Program-made: the position numbers and the translations under genes
In this document: positions 38,616 through 47,156 of the stretch, piece after piece
Layout: every line of letters begins with the position of its first letter
How positions within the stretch are numbered: the first letter of the stretch is position 1
Notes under the pieces: generated by a model
Seen by the model: only the letters and a program-made list of their open reading frames with translations
What the model was told of the DNA's origin: nothing
The model's database searches: none
NCBI RefSeq assembly: GCF_001507435.1
Contig: NZ_LMWH01000128.1
Span: 81,359 to 145,358, forward strand
Reading direction: 5' to 3'
DNA: 64,000 nt
Source: Streptomyces sp. NRRL F-5122
Lineage (GTDB): Bacteria > Actinomycetota > Actinomycetes > Streptomycetales > Streptomycetaceae

Positions 38616-38798
38616 TCACTTGGCCGCGTTCGGCCCGATGCGCTCGACCCAGTAGAGCTGTTTGTGACCGCGATCCTCGAAGCTGTCCACGATCTTCTGG
38701 GCCTCGGCACGGGTGGCGTACCTGCCCACGCGGTAGCGGTTGCCGTTGTCGTCCTGCCGTATGACGAGCCAGGGAAGAGCGACCGTGCTGTCGTTCAT
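38616..38798 (-). CDS. SPOR-like mini-protein
   Basis: 60 aa from the ATG at 38798. The sequence WLVIRQDDNGNRYRVGRYAT followed by RAEAQKIVDSFEDRGHKQLYW has the beta-alpha-beta-beta pattern of SPOR peptidoglycan-binding domains. It has no signal peptide, so periplasmic action is not evident. It lies 54 bp upstream of mutT on the same strand and may share its transcript. Such small proteins are common in Streptomyces; function unproven. Confidence 0.75.
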   Translation of the reverse strand: MNDSTVALPWLVIRQDDNGNRYRVGRYATRAEAQKIVDSFEDRGHKQLYWVERIGPNAAK

Positions 38799-39091
38799 GC
38801 CGCCCCTCCACTTCCCGTCCCCGGCTCTCGCCGTGCCCCGACCACCAAGGAAACCGCACTGCGCATATGCCCGAGCCTACGCCTAACCTTTACTCAGCGA
38901 ATACGCCTTTTCACAAAGAGGTACGCAACCAGCCACGCCCAAGGGGGCGTGCGCCGTCGAACGCGCCGCCCAATACGCCCTCGGTGCGCGCATGACGGGT
39001 CCCGGTCGCCGCCCGGAGAACGGCCGGATAACAACCGCCGCGAAGGCCGGGCGTGTTGGAGGGGAGAGGCGAGCCGATCGGATACGCCCGG
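38799..39091. other. Intergenic region with AT-rich segment
   Basis: About 290 bp upstream of the SPOR-like gene. The 38880-38935 part is unusually AT-rich and holds a TTGTGA, 18-nt spacer, TAAAGG arrangement on the minus strand that may be its promoter. No gene is supported. Confidence 0.35.
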
Positions 39092-39118
39092 GCGGGGCCC
39101 GGGTGAGCCGGGCCCCGC
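39092..39118 (-). terminator. Hairpin terminator overlapping the GntR stop codon
   Basis: Perfect 11-bp arms (39092-39102 with 39108-39118) and a 5-nt loop. The arm nearer the gene includes the last base of the stop codon. Confidence 0.75.
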
Positions 39119-39870
39119 TACTTCACGGGCAGGTGGTAGGCCACCCGGTAGCGGTCCGCCGGTACGACCACGTCCGCCGTCTCCACCGGGCGGCCCGAGG
39201 CGTAGTACGTCCGCTGGACGACGAGCACCACATGACCGGGGACGCCGCCGAGCGCCAGCAGTTCCTCGGCGAGCCCGGGGCGGGCGCCGACCTCCTCGGT
39301 GACGTTGTCCACGATCACGTCGATGGCCGCCATGCGCTCGACGACGCCCATACCGCCGAGCGGCCCCTCCTCGGGGAGCATCACGGGGGTGCGGCCGGTG
39401 ACGGCGAGGGGCTCCCACGACGTGGAGAGCATCATCACCTCACCCGCGTCCCGGTACACGTACTTCGTGCACATCACGCGGTCGCCCGGCTGGATGGCCA
39501 GCCGCTCGGCGATGACGCCGCTCGCCTCCGTCCGTTCACTGCGGGACTCCCAGGTGCCGCGCGCGGAGACCTCCGCCTGCTCCTGGCGGAACGGTGTGGC
39601 ACCGCTCTCCGGCCGGAACCCGGAACGGGCCACCCGGCGGGGCACCGGCCGCTCCCGCACATAGGTGCCCGACCCGGAGCGGCCCTCGACCAGCCCCTCG
39701 GCCATCAGCACCTTGCGCGCCTCCAGGGCGACCGTGTCCGAAACGCCGTACTCCTCGCGGATACGGGCCTGGGAGGGAAGACGGGTATGCGGTGGCAGCA
39801 GACCGTCGACGATCTTCTTACGGAGATCACCCGCGACACGCAGATACGCCGGCTGCTCACCGAAAGTCAC
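39118..39870 (-). CDS. GntR-family regulator with UTRA (HutC-type) domain
   Basis: 250 aa from a GTG at 39870 with GGGAG upstream. The winged helix-turn-helix is at about 5-70 (YLRVAGDLRKKI, LPSQARIREEYGVSDT, EGRSGSGTYV). The UTRA ligand-binding domain is at about 90-245. It is intact. The upstream 39885-39892 sequence contains TTGTACA, a near-symmetric motif that could be its own operator. No adjacent catabolic gene suggests a ligand. Confidence 0.9.
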   Translation of the reverse strand: MTFGEQPAYLRVAGDLRKKIVDGLLPPHTRLPSQARIREEYGVSDTVALEARKVLMAEGLVEGRSGSGTYVRERPVPRRVARSGFRPESGATPFRQEQAEVSARGTWESRSERTEASGVIAERLAIQPGDRVMCTKYVYRDAGEVMMLSTSWEPLAVTGRTPVMLPEEGPLGGMGVVERMAAIDVIVDNVTEEVGARPGLAEELLALGGVPGHVVLVVQRTYYASGRPVETADVVVPADRYRVAYHLPVK

Positions 39871-40016
39871 TGGCCGCTCCCATCAGTTTGTACAGACAGC
39901 AACAGCGTGGCAACCGTGGGTTGTGCTGTGCAAGCACAGGCCAAAGAATCACTCGATGTGATTACTTGGGCGCGCCGACGCCCTACGCAGGCACTTTCTC
40001 CCCCCTTTTGCCGTCG

Positions 40017-40530
40017 TCACACCTTCTTTCCACCGTCCGAACCGGCGCGGCCACCCTCGGCACCGTCGCCGGAACGCGACGGCGGAGTCGCGGCAAGGCC
40101 CAGAGCCTTGCGGGTGGTAACTGCCGCGCGGTCTTCCAGAAGTGCGCCGCCCCGGTCGTAATGGATGAAGAAGGTGTCGGAATCGGTCGCCGTCGCCGCC
40201 TTCCCCCACTATGGGCACGCAGCGCGTGGTTCTGGTCGGCCCGTGCCGCCATCACCCGGCCCGGCCACTTCATGTGGCCCGGCAGGTCGTCCGCCGCGTA
40301 CGAGCCCTCCAGCACACAGCATGTGTCGCCGGCCGTCTCGTCGACCCTGGCGTCGCCCGGGCAATCGCCCTCCGGCAGCCCGAAGTTCGCGAGGATCTCG
40401 GCCTGGTGCCCGCCGTCGCAGGGCACCTTGCCCCGGTCGTGGGTGTCATTGTCGAGCGAGCCGTTCGGCGCTGCGGTGGCCCGGACGGCGGGGGTACGGA
40501 CACAGGTACCGTGCTCCTCGACGGGGTGCG
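40017..40530 (-). pseudogene. Frameshifted, N-terminally truncated gene resembling a septum-formation-domain secreted protein
   Basis: Two minus-strand frames with strong G/C third positions join at a run of five C/G (40203-40207). The upstream part gives GTCVRTPAVRATAAPNGSLD, then VPCDGGHQAEILANFGLPEG and a PGD segment; the downstream part gives DSDTFFIHYDRGGALLEDRA and ends GSDGGKKV with the stop at 40017-40019. Shifting one base at the G run restores one continuous protein. The C..H..E and later Pro-Gly pattern resembles the 'septum formation' domain of actinobacterial exported proteins. No start codon or signal peptide is found; the 5' end runs up against the serpin gene. Either real decay or a sequencing error at the homopolymer. 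Confidence 0.55.
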
Positions 40531-40579
40531 CAGAACGGATGTACGGGCGCGTGCTGGGTGCGGTGGGGCCGGGGGCGGC

Positions 40580-41779
40580 ATGCGGGTCACCAGGGCGACG
40601 GTCGAGGCGGTCGCCGGGCTGACGGCCCGGTGGTTCGGGGCGGTCGAGGACGGCACCGTCCTGTCGGCCGTCGGTGTCTGGCCCCTGCTCGCCTTCCTCC
40701 CGGACGGCGCCGATGGCGCAGCCCGGGCCGAACTGGCCGAAGCGGTCGGGCTCTCCGCGGACCGGGCGGCGCCCGCGGCCCGGGAGCTGCTCGAAGCCCT
40801 GCGCGCCCTGCGAGGGTTCGACGCGGCACTCGGGCTGTGGACCGACCGCACCCTGGAACTGCGCGCCGAGTGGGAGTCGGGACTGCCCGCAGACACGCAC
40901 GGGGTGCTCACGGGCAACGAGAGCACCGACCGGGCTGCGCTGGACGCCTGGGCGCAGAAGCGGACCGGAGGCCTGCTCGACCGTATGCCGGTCGCCTTGA
41001 CGGAGGACACCGAACTCGTCCTGGCGAGCGCGCTCGCCCTGCGGACCGAGTGGTTGCGCCCCTTCGAGGAGTGGCCCGTCACCCCGGAGCAGGGGCCGTG
41101 GCAGGACCGGACGCTGCTGGGACTGAGACGCGAGAGCTCCCTGCTGGACCGGGTCGCCGTGGCGGACACACCCGAGGGGTCCGTCACCGAGCTGAGGGTG
41201 CTGGGCACCAACGGCATCGACGTCCGTCTGCTGCTCGGCGAGGAGCGGATGACACCCGCCGGGGTGCTGAGGGCAGGAGTGGACGTCCTCCTCGGACGGC
41301 ACCCGTCCGTGAACGGCACCCGGCTGCCGTTCGGGGACGTGGGGCCGGGTCTGCGCGTACGGCGGGTGCGCCGTGTGAACCCACAACCGCCGACGCTCGA
41401 AGTGACCACCGTGGCCTACGACATGACCGCACATCACGATCTGCTCGCCCGGCACCGGCTGTTCGGCCTCACCGCGGCGCGCGACTCCACCCGCGGGCAC
41501 TTCCCCGGCATCAGCGGCTCCCCCCTGGCGATCGGCTCCGCCCGGCAGTCGGCGACGGCGCGGTTCGGTGCGCTGGGCTTCCGCGCCGCCGCGGTCACCG
41601 CGTTCGCCGCCTTCGCCGGGGGGATGCCCGAGCGCCGCTATGTGACGACCACCGTCGAGGCCGACATCGACCGCCCCTTCGGCTTCCTCGCCGTGCACCG
41701 CACCTCCCGCCTCGTCCTGGCGGCGGGCTGGGTCACCTACCCCGTGCCCCACCCCGAGTACGAGGACGAGGACGAGTAA
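40580..41779 (+). CDS. Serpin-family protein
   Basis: 399 aa, the usual serpin length, from the ATG at 40580 (GGGGGC upstream; the longer open frame is not coding-like before it). The C-terminal serpin signature is clear: DRPFGFLAVHR followed by LVLAAGWVTYP, matching the PFLFxI...xFxGxxxxP pattern. The reactive-centre hinge near residue 333 reads GFRAAAVTA against the inhibitory consensus GTEAAAATA, so the small-residue run is kept while P14 Thr is Phe. No signal peptide is seen, so it would act in the cytoplasm. It may inhibit an endogenous serine or cysteine protease. Confidence 0.85.
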   Translation: MRVTRATVEAVAGLTARWFGAVEDGTVLSAVGVWPLLAFLPDGADGAARAELAEAVGLSADRAAPAARELLEALRALRGFDAALGLWTDRTLELRAEWESGLPADTHGVLTGNESTDRAALDAWAQKRTGGLLDRMPVALTEDTELVLASALALRTEWLRPFEEWPVTPEQGPWQDRTLLGLRRESSLLDRVAVADTPEGSVTELRVLGTNGIDVRLLLGEERMTPAGVLRAGVDVLLGRHPSVNGTRLPFGDVGPGLRVRRVRRVNPQPPTLEVTTVAYDMTAHHDLLARHRLFGLTAARDSTRGHFPGISGSPLAIGSARQSATARFGALGFRAAAVTAFAAFAGGMPERRYVTTTVEADIDRPFGFLAVHRTSRLVLAAGWVTYPVPHPEYEDEDE

Positions 41780-41846
41780 CGCGCACATCGAGGACGCCAC
41801 GCACACATAGCGCGATGTCCTGGTCAGGGGCATCTACGCTGCTCAT

Positions 41847-42971
41847 ATGACACCCTTGCCGGACTGTTACTGCCCGGTGGACGGAACACGGGTCGCCGCC
41901 GAATCCCTGGCCTGGTGCTGCCCCGTCTGCCGGGGCCCGCTGGACCTGGACTTCGCGCCGACCCCCGCCCCGCTCAAGTCCCTCGGCGGGCGGGTGAACT
42001 CGCTGTGGCGGTATGCGGAGGTGCTGCCGCTGCCCGCACCGTCGATCAGTCTCGGCGAGGGCCGTACGCCGCTCGTGGAACTGGAGGACGGCGTCTCGGC
42101 CAAGCTCGACTACCTGATGCCGACGCTGTCCTTCAAGGACCGGGGCGCGGTGCTGCTGACCGAGCTGGCCCTGCGGCTGGGGCCGCGGGAGGTGGTCGCC
42201 GACAGCAGCGGAAACGCGGGCACGGCGATCGCCGCGTACTGCGCCCGGGCCGGACTGCCCTGCACGGTGTACGTCCCCGCGGGCACGTCCGCCAAGAAGC
42301 TGGAGCAGATCGGGGCGCACGGGGCACGGGCGCACGTGGTGGACGGCGACCGCGAGGCGGCGGCGCATGCGGCCCGCGAACGGGCCGACGAGCCGGAGGT
42401 GTTCTACGCCTCGCACGTCTTCAACCCGTTCTTCCTGCACGGCACGAAGACGTACGTCCATGAGCTGTGGGAGGACCTGGGCGGGCGGCTCCCGGAGGTG
42501 CTCGTGCTGCCCGTCGGCAACGGCACGCTGCTGCTGGGCGCCGCCCTCGCCGTCGCCGAGCTGTACACGTCCGGCCTGATCGAGCGGCGGCCCGCACTGT
42601 ACGCGGTGCAGGCGGAGGCGGTCGCCCCGCTGGCCCACGCATGGCAGGAGGGCGCCGACGACCTGGTGGACGCCACGGCCACGGCCCCCACGTTCGCGGA
42701 GGGCATCGCGATTCCCCGGCCGCCCCGGGCCCGGCAGATCCTGCGCGCGGTCCGCGACTCGGGCGGCAGATTTCTCACGGTGACGGAGGAGCAGATTCGC
42801 GAGGCCCAACGGGATCTGGCGTCCCGTGGGCTCTACGTCGAATCGACCGGGGTGGTGTCCTGGGCGGCGGTGCGGGAGGAAGAGCTCGGGGCGCGCGGCG
42901 CGGTGGTCCCGCTGTGCGGAGCGGGTCTGAAGACGGGACTGGCCGCGGGCACCGGTCCGTCCGGCGGCTGA
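41847..42971 (+). CDS. Threonine-synthase-like PLP-dependent enzyme
   Basis: 374 aa. The N-terminus has a short Cys-rich segment (CYCPVDGTRV, WCCPVC). It is followed by the fold-type II PLP enzyme core: GEGRTPLVEL, the lysine that would bind PLP in LSFKDRGA, SSGNAGTAIAAY and a PLP-phosphate loop near the C-terminus (PLCGAGLKTG). Closest to threonine synthase, which converts O-phosphohomoserine to threonine, but other pyridoxal lyases share these motifs and no threonine genes adjoin. The start lacks a ribosome site, and a TACGCT hexamer six bases upstream suggests a leaderless mRNA. Confidence 0.8.
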   Translation: MTPLPDCYCPVDGTRVAAESLAWCCPVCRGPLDLDFAPTPAPLKSLGGRVNSLWRYAEVLPLPAPSISLGEGRTPLVELEDGVSAKLDYLMPTLSFKDRGAVLLTELALRLGPREVVADSSGNAGTAIAAYCARAGLPCTVYVPAGTSAKKLEQIGAHGARAHVVDGDREAAAHAARERADEPEVFYASHVFNPFFLHGTKTYVHELWEDLGGRLPEVLVLPVGNGTLLLGAALAVAELYTSGLIERRPALYAVQAEAVAPLAHAWQEGADDLVDATATAPTFAEGIAIPRPPRARQILRAVRDSGGRFLTVTEEQIREAQRDLASRGLYVESTGVVSWAAVREEELGARGAVVPLCGAGLKTGLAAGTGPSGG

Positions 42972-43044
42972 GCCCGATGCGCACTGCGGGCCCGTGCTCC
43001 GGCATCCGCGCCACGGCCGAGCCGCGGTGCGGCGCGCCCGGCAG

Positions 43045-45279
43045 TCACACCGGCTCGCCCGCCAGCCTGCGCTGCTCCTCCTCGACGATACGGCGGGCCA
43101 GGGCCGCGTCCGAGACGTCCACCGCGTCGGGGGTGGCCTCCGCGACATCGCTGCGCCGGGCGTAGGCGTCGAACAGGCGGTCCTTGTTCTTCAGAATGCT
43201 CAGCAGCCGTTCGTCCACGCTGTCCTGCGCCAGCAGCCGGTGCACCTGGACCGCGCGTACCTGCCCCATGCGATGCGCGCGGGCCACGGCCTGGTGCTCC
43301 AGCGTCGGCTTGACCTGCGGCTCGCACAGAATGACCACGGAGGCGGACTGAAGGTTGAGCCCGGTGCCGCCCGCCTCGATCTGGGCGAGCAGCACCGCGT
43401 GTCCCTCGACGGCCGTGAACTCGTCGACCAGACGCTGCCTTCGGGCTGCGGGGACACCACCGGAGACCGTCCCGACCACCTCCTCGCCGAGGGCGGCCCG
43501 CACGGCGGAGAGCACCTCACGGAAGTACGAGAACACCACCACCTTCAGCCCGGTCTCGGCGGCCTCCGCCACCAGTTCGCGCAGCCGGTGCAATTTGGCG
43601 GAGTGCCCGGGGTCGGCGTACGCGGCCCGGCGCATCGCCATGAAGTTCCCCTCTCGCACCGCCCCGCGATAGGCGTCCAGGTCGGCGGCGCTCGGGTCCT
43701 CCCACTCGTCGGTGTGCATCAGCGCGGGCAGTTCGGTGAGGACGTCCTCCTGGTTGCGGCGCAGATAGGCCGGAGCGACACAGGCACGGAACGCCTGCGG
43801 TCCGGCGGCTCCCGTGCCCTGGCCGATCTCCGGCAGCAGTTCGGGGCGGAGGTGGCCGACCAGTGCGCGGAACTCGTCGACGCGGTTCTCCATCGGCGTG
43901 CCGGTGAGGAACAGCACACGCTTGCAGGCCCGCGTCCAGACCGTGACGGCCTTGGCGCGGCGGGTGCCGGGGTTCTTCACGTAGTGCGCCTCGTCCACGA
44001 CGAGCATGGCCGGCGGCGCACCGTCCGGGGCGGGCAGGGTGTGCAGCGTGTCGAACGTGGTCACGGCGACGCCCCCGCGTTCGTGCCACTGCGCGTACGC
44101 GTCCAGCCGGTCGGGGCCGTGCACGGGCAGGGCGCGCAGGGCGCTGCGGACACCGATCTCCCGGGTCCAGTTGATCAGGACGCTCGCCGGGCAGACCACC
44201 AGGAAGTGGCTGTGCCCCTCGGCGGCGAGATGGGCGAGGGCCGCGATGGCCTGGACGGTCTTGCCGAGCCCCATCTCGTCACCGAGCACGACACGGCGCT
44301 GGGCGAGCGCGAAACGGGCGCCGAAGGACTGGTATCCGCGCAGCGAGACCCGGCGGTGGGTGTCGTCCAGCGGCTGGGCGCGAACCCGCTCGGCGACCTC
44401 GGTGGTCAGGAAGCCCTCCCCGGCCGCGGTGTCGGGGCGGTGCGCCGAGACCTCGGCGAGCAGGCCGTAGTACTCCGCCGAACGCAGCTCGAAGTCGACC
44501 CGGGCCTCGATGTCGGAGGCGGGATGGCGCAGCAGGTCGGCGGACGCCTGGGCGAGCAGCAGCGGTACGCCGCGGGCGACGGCGTCGGCGACGAGGTCTC
44601 CGATCTCGGCCACCGCGGAGACCGCGGCCTCCCTTTTGCCTCGCCCGGCGAGCGCCATCCGCAGCCGCCCGGCGGCGGGCCGGGCCGTCGGCAGCAGCGC
44701 TGCGAGTCGCTCCTCGAGCCGGGTGGCCGCGTCCAGGGCGCGATGCAGCTCGGGGCCCGCCTCGACGAGGGTGTGCAGGGCGACGAGCAGCGCGGTGGTG
44801 CGCGGGTCGGGACGATCGACGTCGACGCGCACGGTGACGGTCTCCTCGACGGCCGCCGCGATCTGCCGGGCGGCGGCGAGCGCCCGGTCCGCGGTCTGCT
44901 CGCCCACCCCGGGCAGCTGCCGCAACTCGTACCGACTCGCCCGGTGGACGTCCCCGACGGAGGTGAATCCGGCCGCCTCGATCGCCCCGATCCTGAGCCG
45001 GCCCTCGGTGACGTCCTTCAGCCGGCCGACGGGGATCTCCGCCAGTTCCCGGGCGACGAGTTCCGCCCGCAGCGGCGCGAGAGCCGCCCGCACCGCGTCC
45101 AGCGCTCGACGGTGCTCGCCGAGCAGGGCATGCGCGGCGTCGTGCAGCCGCGCGCCGTCGGCAACAGCGCCCGCGCCCTTCGCCCGGCCGACGCGGCCCC
45201 GTTCCGCACCGTCCCCACGCCGTCCCCCCCTCGCGTACGCGGCCCGCCCCCGGAGTGCGCACATCCTTCCACGCGCCAC
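43045..45279 (-). CDS. SNF2/Swi2-family DEAD/DEAH helicase-like ATPase
   Basis: 744 aa from GTG 45279 (start uncertain, the first 40 residues are Arg/Gly-rich and may be untranslated). Residues about 100-160 contain helix-hairpin-helix-like DNA-binding sequence (IGAIEAAGFTSVGDVHRAS, RQLPGVGEQTADRAL). The SNF2 core follows: Q-like RGYQSFG, Walker A GDEMGLGKT, DEAH in VVDEAHYVKN, GTPMENR. Helicase C includes LAQIEAGGTGLNLQSA and ARAHRMGQVRAV. It would remodel protein-DNA complexes using ATP. Single gene; role unknown. Confidence 0.9.
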   Translation of the reverse strand: MARGRMCALRGRAAYARGGRRGDGAERGRVGRAKGAGAVADGARLHDAAHALLGEHRRALDAVRAALAPLRAELVARELAEIPVGRLKDVTEGRLRIGAIEAAGFTSVGDVHRASRYELRQLPGVGEQTADRALAAARQIAAAVEETVTVRVDVDRPDPRTTALLVALHTLVEAGPELHRALDAATRLEERLAALLPTARPAAGRLRMALAGRGKREAAVSAVAEIGDLVADAVARGVPLLLAQASADLLRHPASDIEARVDFELRSAEYYGLLAEVSAHRPDTAAGEGFLTTEVAERVRAQPLDDTHRRVSLRGYQSFGARFALAQRRVVLGDEMGLGKTVQAIAALAHLAAEGHSHFLVVCPASVLINWTREIGVRSALRALPVHGPDRLDAYAQWHERGGVAVTTFDTLHTLPAPDGAPPAMLVVDEAHYVKNPGTRRAKAVTVWTRACKRVLFLTGTPMENRVDEFRALVGHLRPELLPEIGQGTGAAGPQAFRACVAPAYLRRNQEDVLTELPALMHTDEWEDPSAADLDAYRGAVREGNFMAMRRAAYADPGHSAKLHRLRELVAEAAETGLKVVVFSYFREVLSAVRAALGEEVVGTVSGGVPAARRQRLVDEFTAVEGHAVLLAQIEAGGTGLNLQSASVVILCEPQVKPTLEHQAVARAHRMGQVRAVQVHRLLAQDSVDERLLSILKNKDRLFDAYARRSDVAEATPDAVDVSDAALARRIVEEEQRRLAGEPV

Positions 45280-45336
45280 CGACAGCGGCGGTCGCCCCGA
45301 AGGCGGCCCTGACTGCCTCCCGAAGCGAGCCGGCCG

Positions 45337-46965
45337 CTAGGGCGCCCGCCAGACCGTCACGTCCGCGGTCACGAAACTGCTCCCGCTGTCCGGCATCGCG
45401 GTCGACTTCTGCTGGATCACGACCAGCGCCACGTCTCCCGAGCGGTTCTCGACGCAGATCTGGCTGCCGGCCGCCACCGCGAACATGGAGAGGCTGTGCC
45501 GTTTGATGCCCTTGACCATGGTGCGGCATTCGTCGAGGGAACCGGGCGTCTTGCCGTACAGGACGTTCATCCTGCTCGTGTCGCTCTCCAGCGAGCAGTC
45601 GATCCGGGTGCAGGCCAAGCGGAGGTCGCCCTTGCGGTCCTTGCGGCTGATCGGGTCCTGTCCCAGGCTCAGCGAGCCCTTCTCGTCCAGAAACTGGATC
45701 GGATACGGATCGGGCAGCGGCGAGGCGGGCGTGCTCGGCGAGGGACCCGGGGCCGCCCCCTCCCGGTCGTCGGCCCCCGCGGCCGCCAGGGATCCCCGGG
45801 AGGACGCCGAGGACCGTGCGGATCCCGACGACCCTGCGGATGCGGTCGGACCGGACGTCGAGGATTTGGCGGCGTTCCCGTGGCGAAGCCCGGCCGTCCC
45901 GTCCATGACCGCCCAGCCCAGCGCCGTCAGCAGCAGCACGGCCGCCGTCATGACGGCGGCCGTGATCACCGTGGTGCGTCGCGGGCGCACCCGCTGCCCG
46001 TCCGGCGCCGTCTGCTGCCCTGGCGCGGGCAACGGCGGCGTGTACAACGACGTGGGGACGGGCACGGGCGGCGGAACCGTCACCTCCGGTCCCGTGACCT
46101 CCCGCCAGACCGCGGGCCCCGCGCCCGCGTCGGCGTCCGGACCCAACTGCCGCCGGCATCGGTCGACGACCTCCGCCGGGGTGGCGCGCTCCGCCGGATC
46201 GGCGGCGAGGCACCGTGCGATCAGCGGACGGAGCTCGGCGGGCAGAGGGGACAGGTCGGGTTTCGAGTGCACGATCCGGTACAGCACGCTGACGGAGGGG
46301 CCGTCCCCGTACAGGGGCTCGCCCAGCGCCGCGAAGGCCGCCGTCTGGCCGAGCGCGAAGACGTCGGTCGCCGCCGTGACCTCACCCGCGGACGCCTGCT
46401 CGGGGGCCATGAACTGGGGGGTGCCGACGGCGTAGCCCGAGGCCGTGTGGGAGGTGACGTCGGAGGTCTGCGAGATACCGAAGTCGATCACACGCGGGCC
46501 GTCGGCGGCCAGCAGCACGTTCGACGGCTTCAGGTCCCGGTGCACGATTCCCGCTCCGTGGATGGCCTGCAGCGCCTCGGCCACCCCCGCCATCAGCCAC
46601 AGCACCGCCGGCACCGGCAGCGGTCCGCGCCGGGCGACGGCCTGCGCCAGCGAGGGCCCGGGCACATAGAGTGTGGCCAGCCAGGGTGGTACGCCGTCCG
46701 CGTCCGCGTCGATCAACTCGGCGGTGTAGGCGCCCCGGACCCTCTGGGCCGCCTTGATCTCCCGGCGGAACCGCCGCCGGAAGTCCGGGTCGTCGGCCAG
46801 TTCGGGCCGCACCACCTTGATCGCCACCGGTCGGCCGCCGGGCGTGTGCGACAGATAGACCCGGCCCATTCCACCCGCGCCCAGCCGGGCGGCGAGGCGG
46901 TAACCGGCCACCATGGGCGGATCGTCCGCCTGCAGTGGCAAGAACACCTCGGTCGCGTTGTTCAT
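45337..46965 (-). CDS. Membrane-anchored Ser/Thr protein kinase (Hanks type)
   Basis: 542 aa from the ATG at 46965. The kinase domain is at about 18-280: LGAGGMGRVYL, VAIKVV, HRDLKPSNVLL, VIDFGISQ, the threonine-containing activation loop SHTASGYAVGTPQFMAPEQ. One transmembrane helix follows at about 345-365 (ITAAVMTAAVLLLTALGW). The outside part is a Ser/Ala-rich linker and about 130 residues with cysteine pairs (LACTRIDCSLE, ECRTM, QICVENR), a likely ligand-sensing domain. No PASTA repeats. Transcribed with or near the SNF2 gene but not overlapping. Confidence 0.92.
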   Translation of the reverse strand: MNNATEVFLPLQADDPPMVAGYRLAARLGAGGMGRVYLSHTPGGRPVAIKVVRPELADDPDFRRRFRREIKAAQRVRGAYTAELIDADADGVPPWLATLYVPGPSLAQAVARRGPLPVPAVLWLMAGVAEALQAIHGAGIVHRDLKPSNVLLAADGPRVIDFGISQTSDVTSHTASGYAVGTPQFMAPEQASAGEVTAATDVFALGQTAAFAALGEPLYGDGPSVSVLYRIVHSKPDLSPLPAELRPLIARCLAADPAERATPAEVVDRCRRQLGPDADAGAGPAVWREVTGPEVTVPPPVPVPTSLYTPPLPAPGQQTAPDGQRVRPRRTTVITAAVMTAAVLLLTALGWAVMDGTAGLRHGNAAKSSTSGPTASAGSSGSARSSASSRGSLAAAGADDREGAAPGPSPSTPASPLPDPYPIQFLDEKGSLSLGQDPISRKDRKGDLRLACTRIDCSLESDTSRMNVLYGKTPGSLDECRTMVKGIKRHSLSMFAVAAGSQICVENRSGDVALVVIQQKSTAMPDSGSSFVTADVTVWRAP

Positions 46966-47156
46966 CGGCCCCCCGTCCCCTTTGGTCCCCCGAGTCGACC
47001 AACACCCAGTAGCGTAAAACGCGCCCCGGCGAACCCGGTTGGCAGCCCCGGCACACCGCGCACAGCCCGGTGGCTGCCCGGTGCGGGGACGCCGGCACCC
47101 GTACCGGAGAGCCGTACCCAGCGCGCAACACTGCCGGCGAACCGTCCTCGCCCGCG

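Noticed and set aside
39983..41833. 616-residue minus-strand open frame over the serpin
   Set aside because: Rejected as a whole: the part over the serpin is a shadow. Only its downstream end (about 40210-40530) is coding-like, and that is reported as the frameshifted pseudogene.
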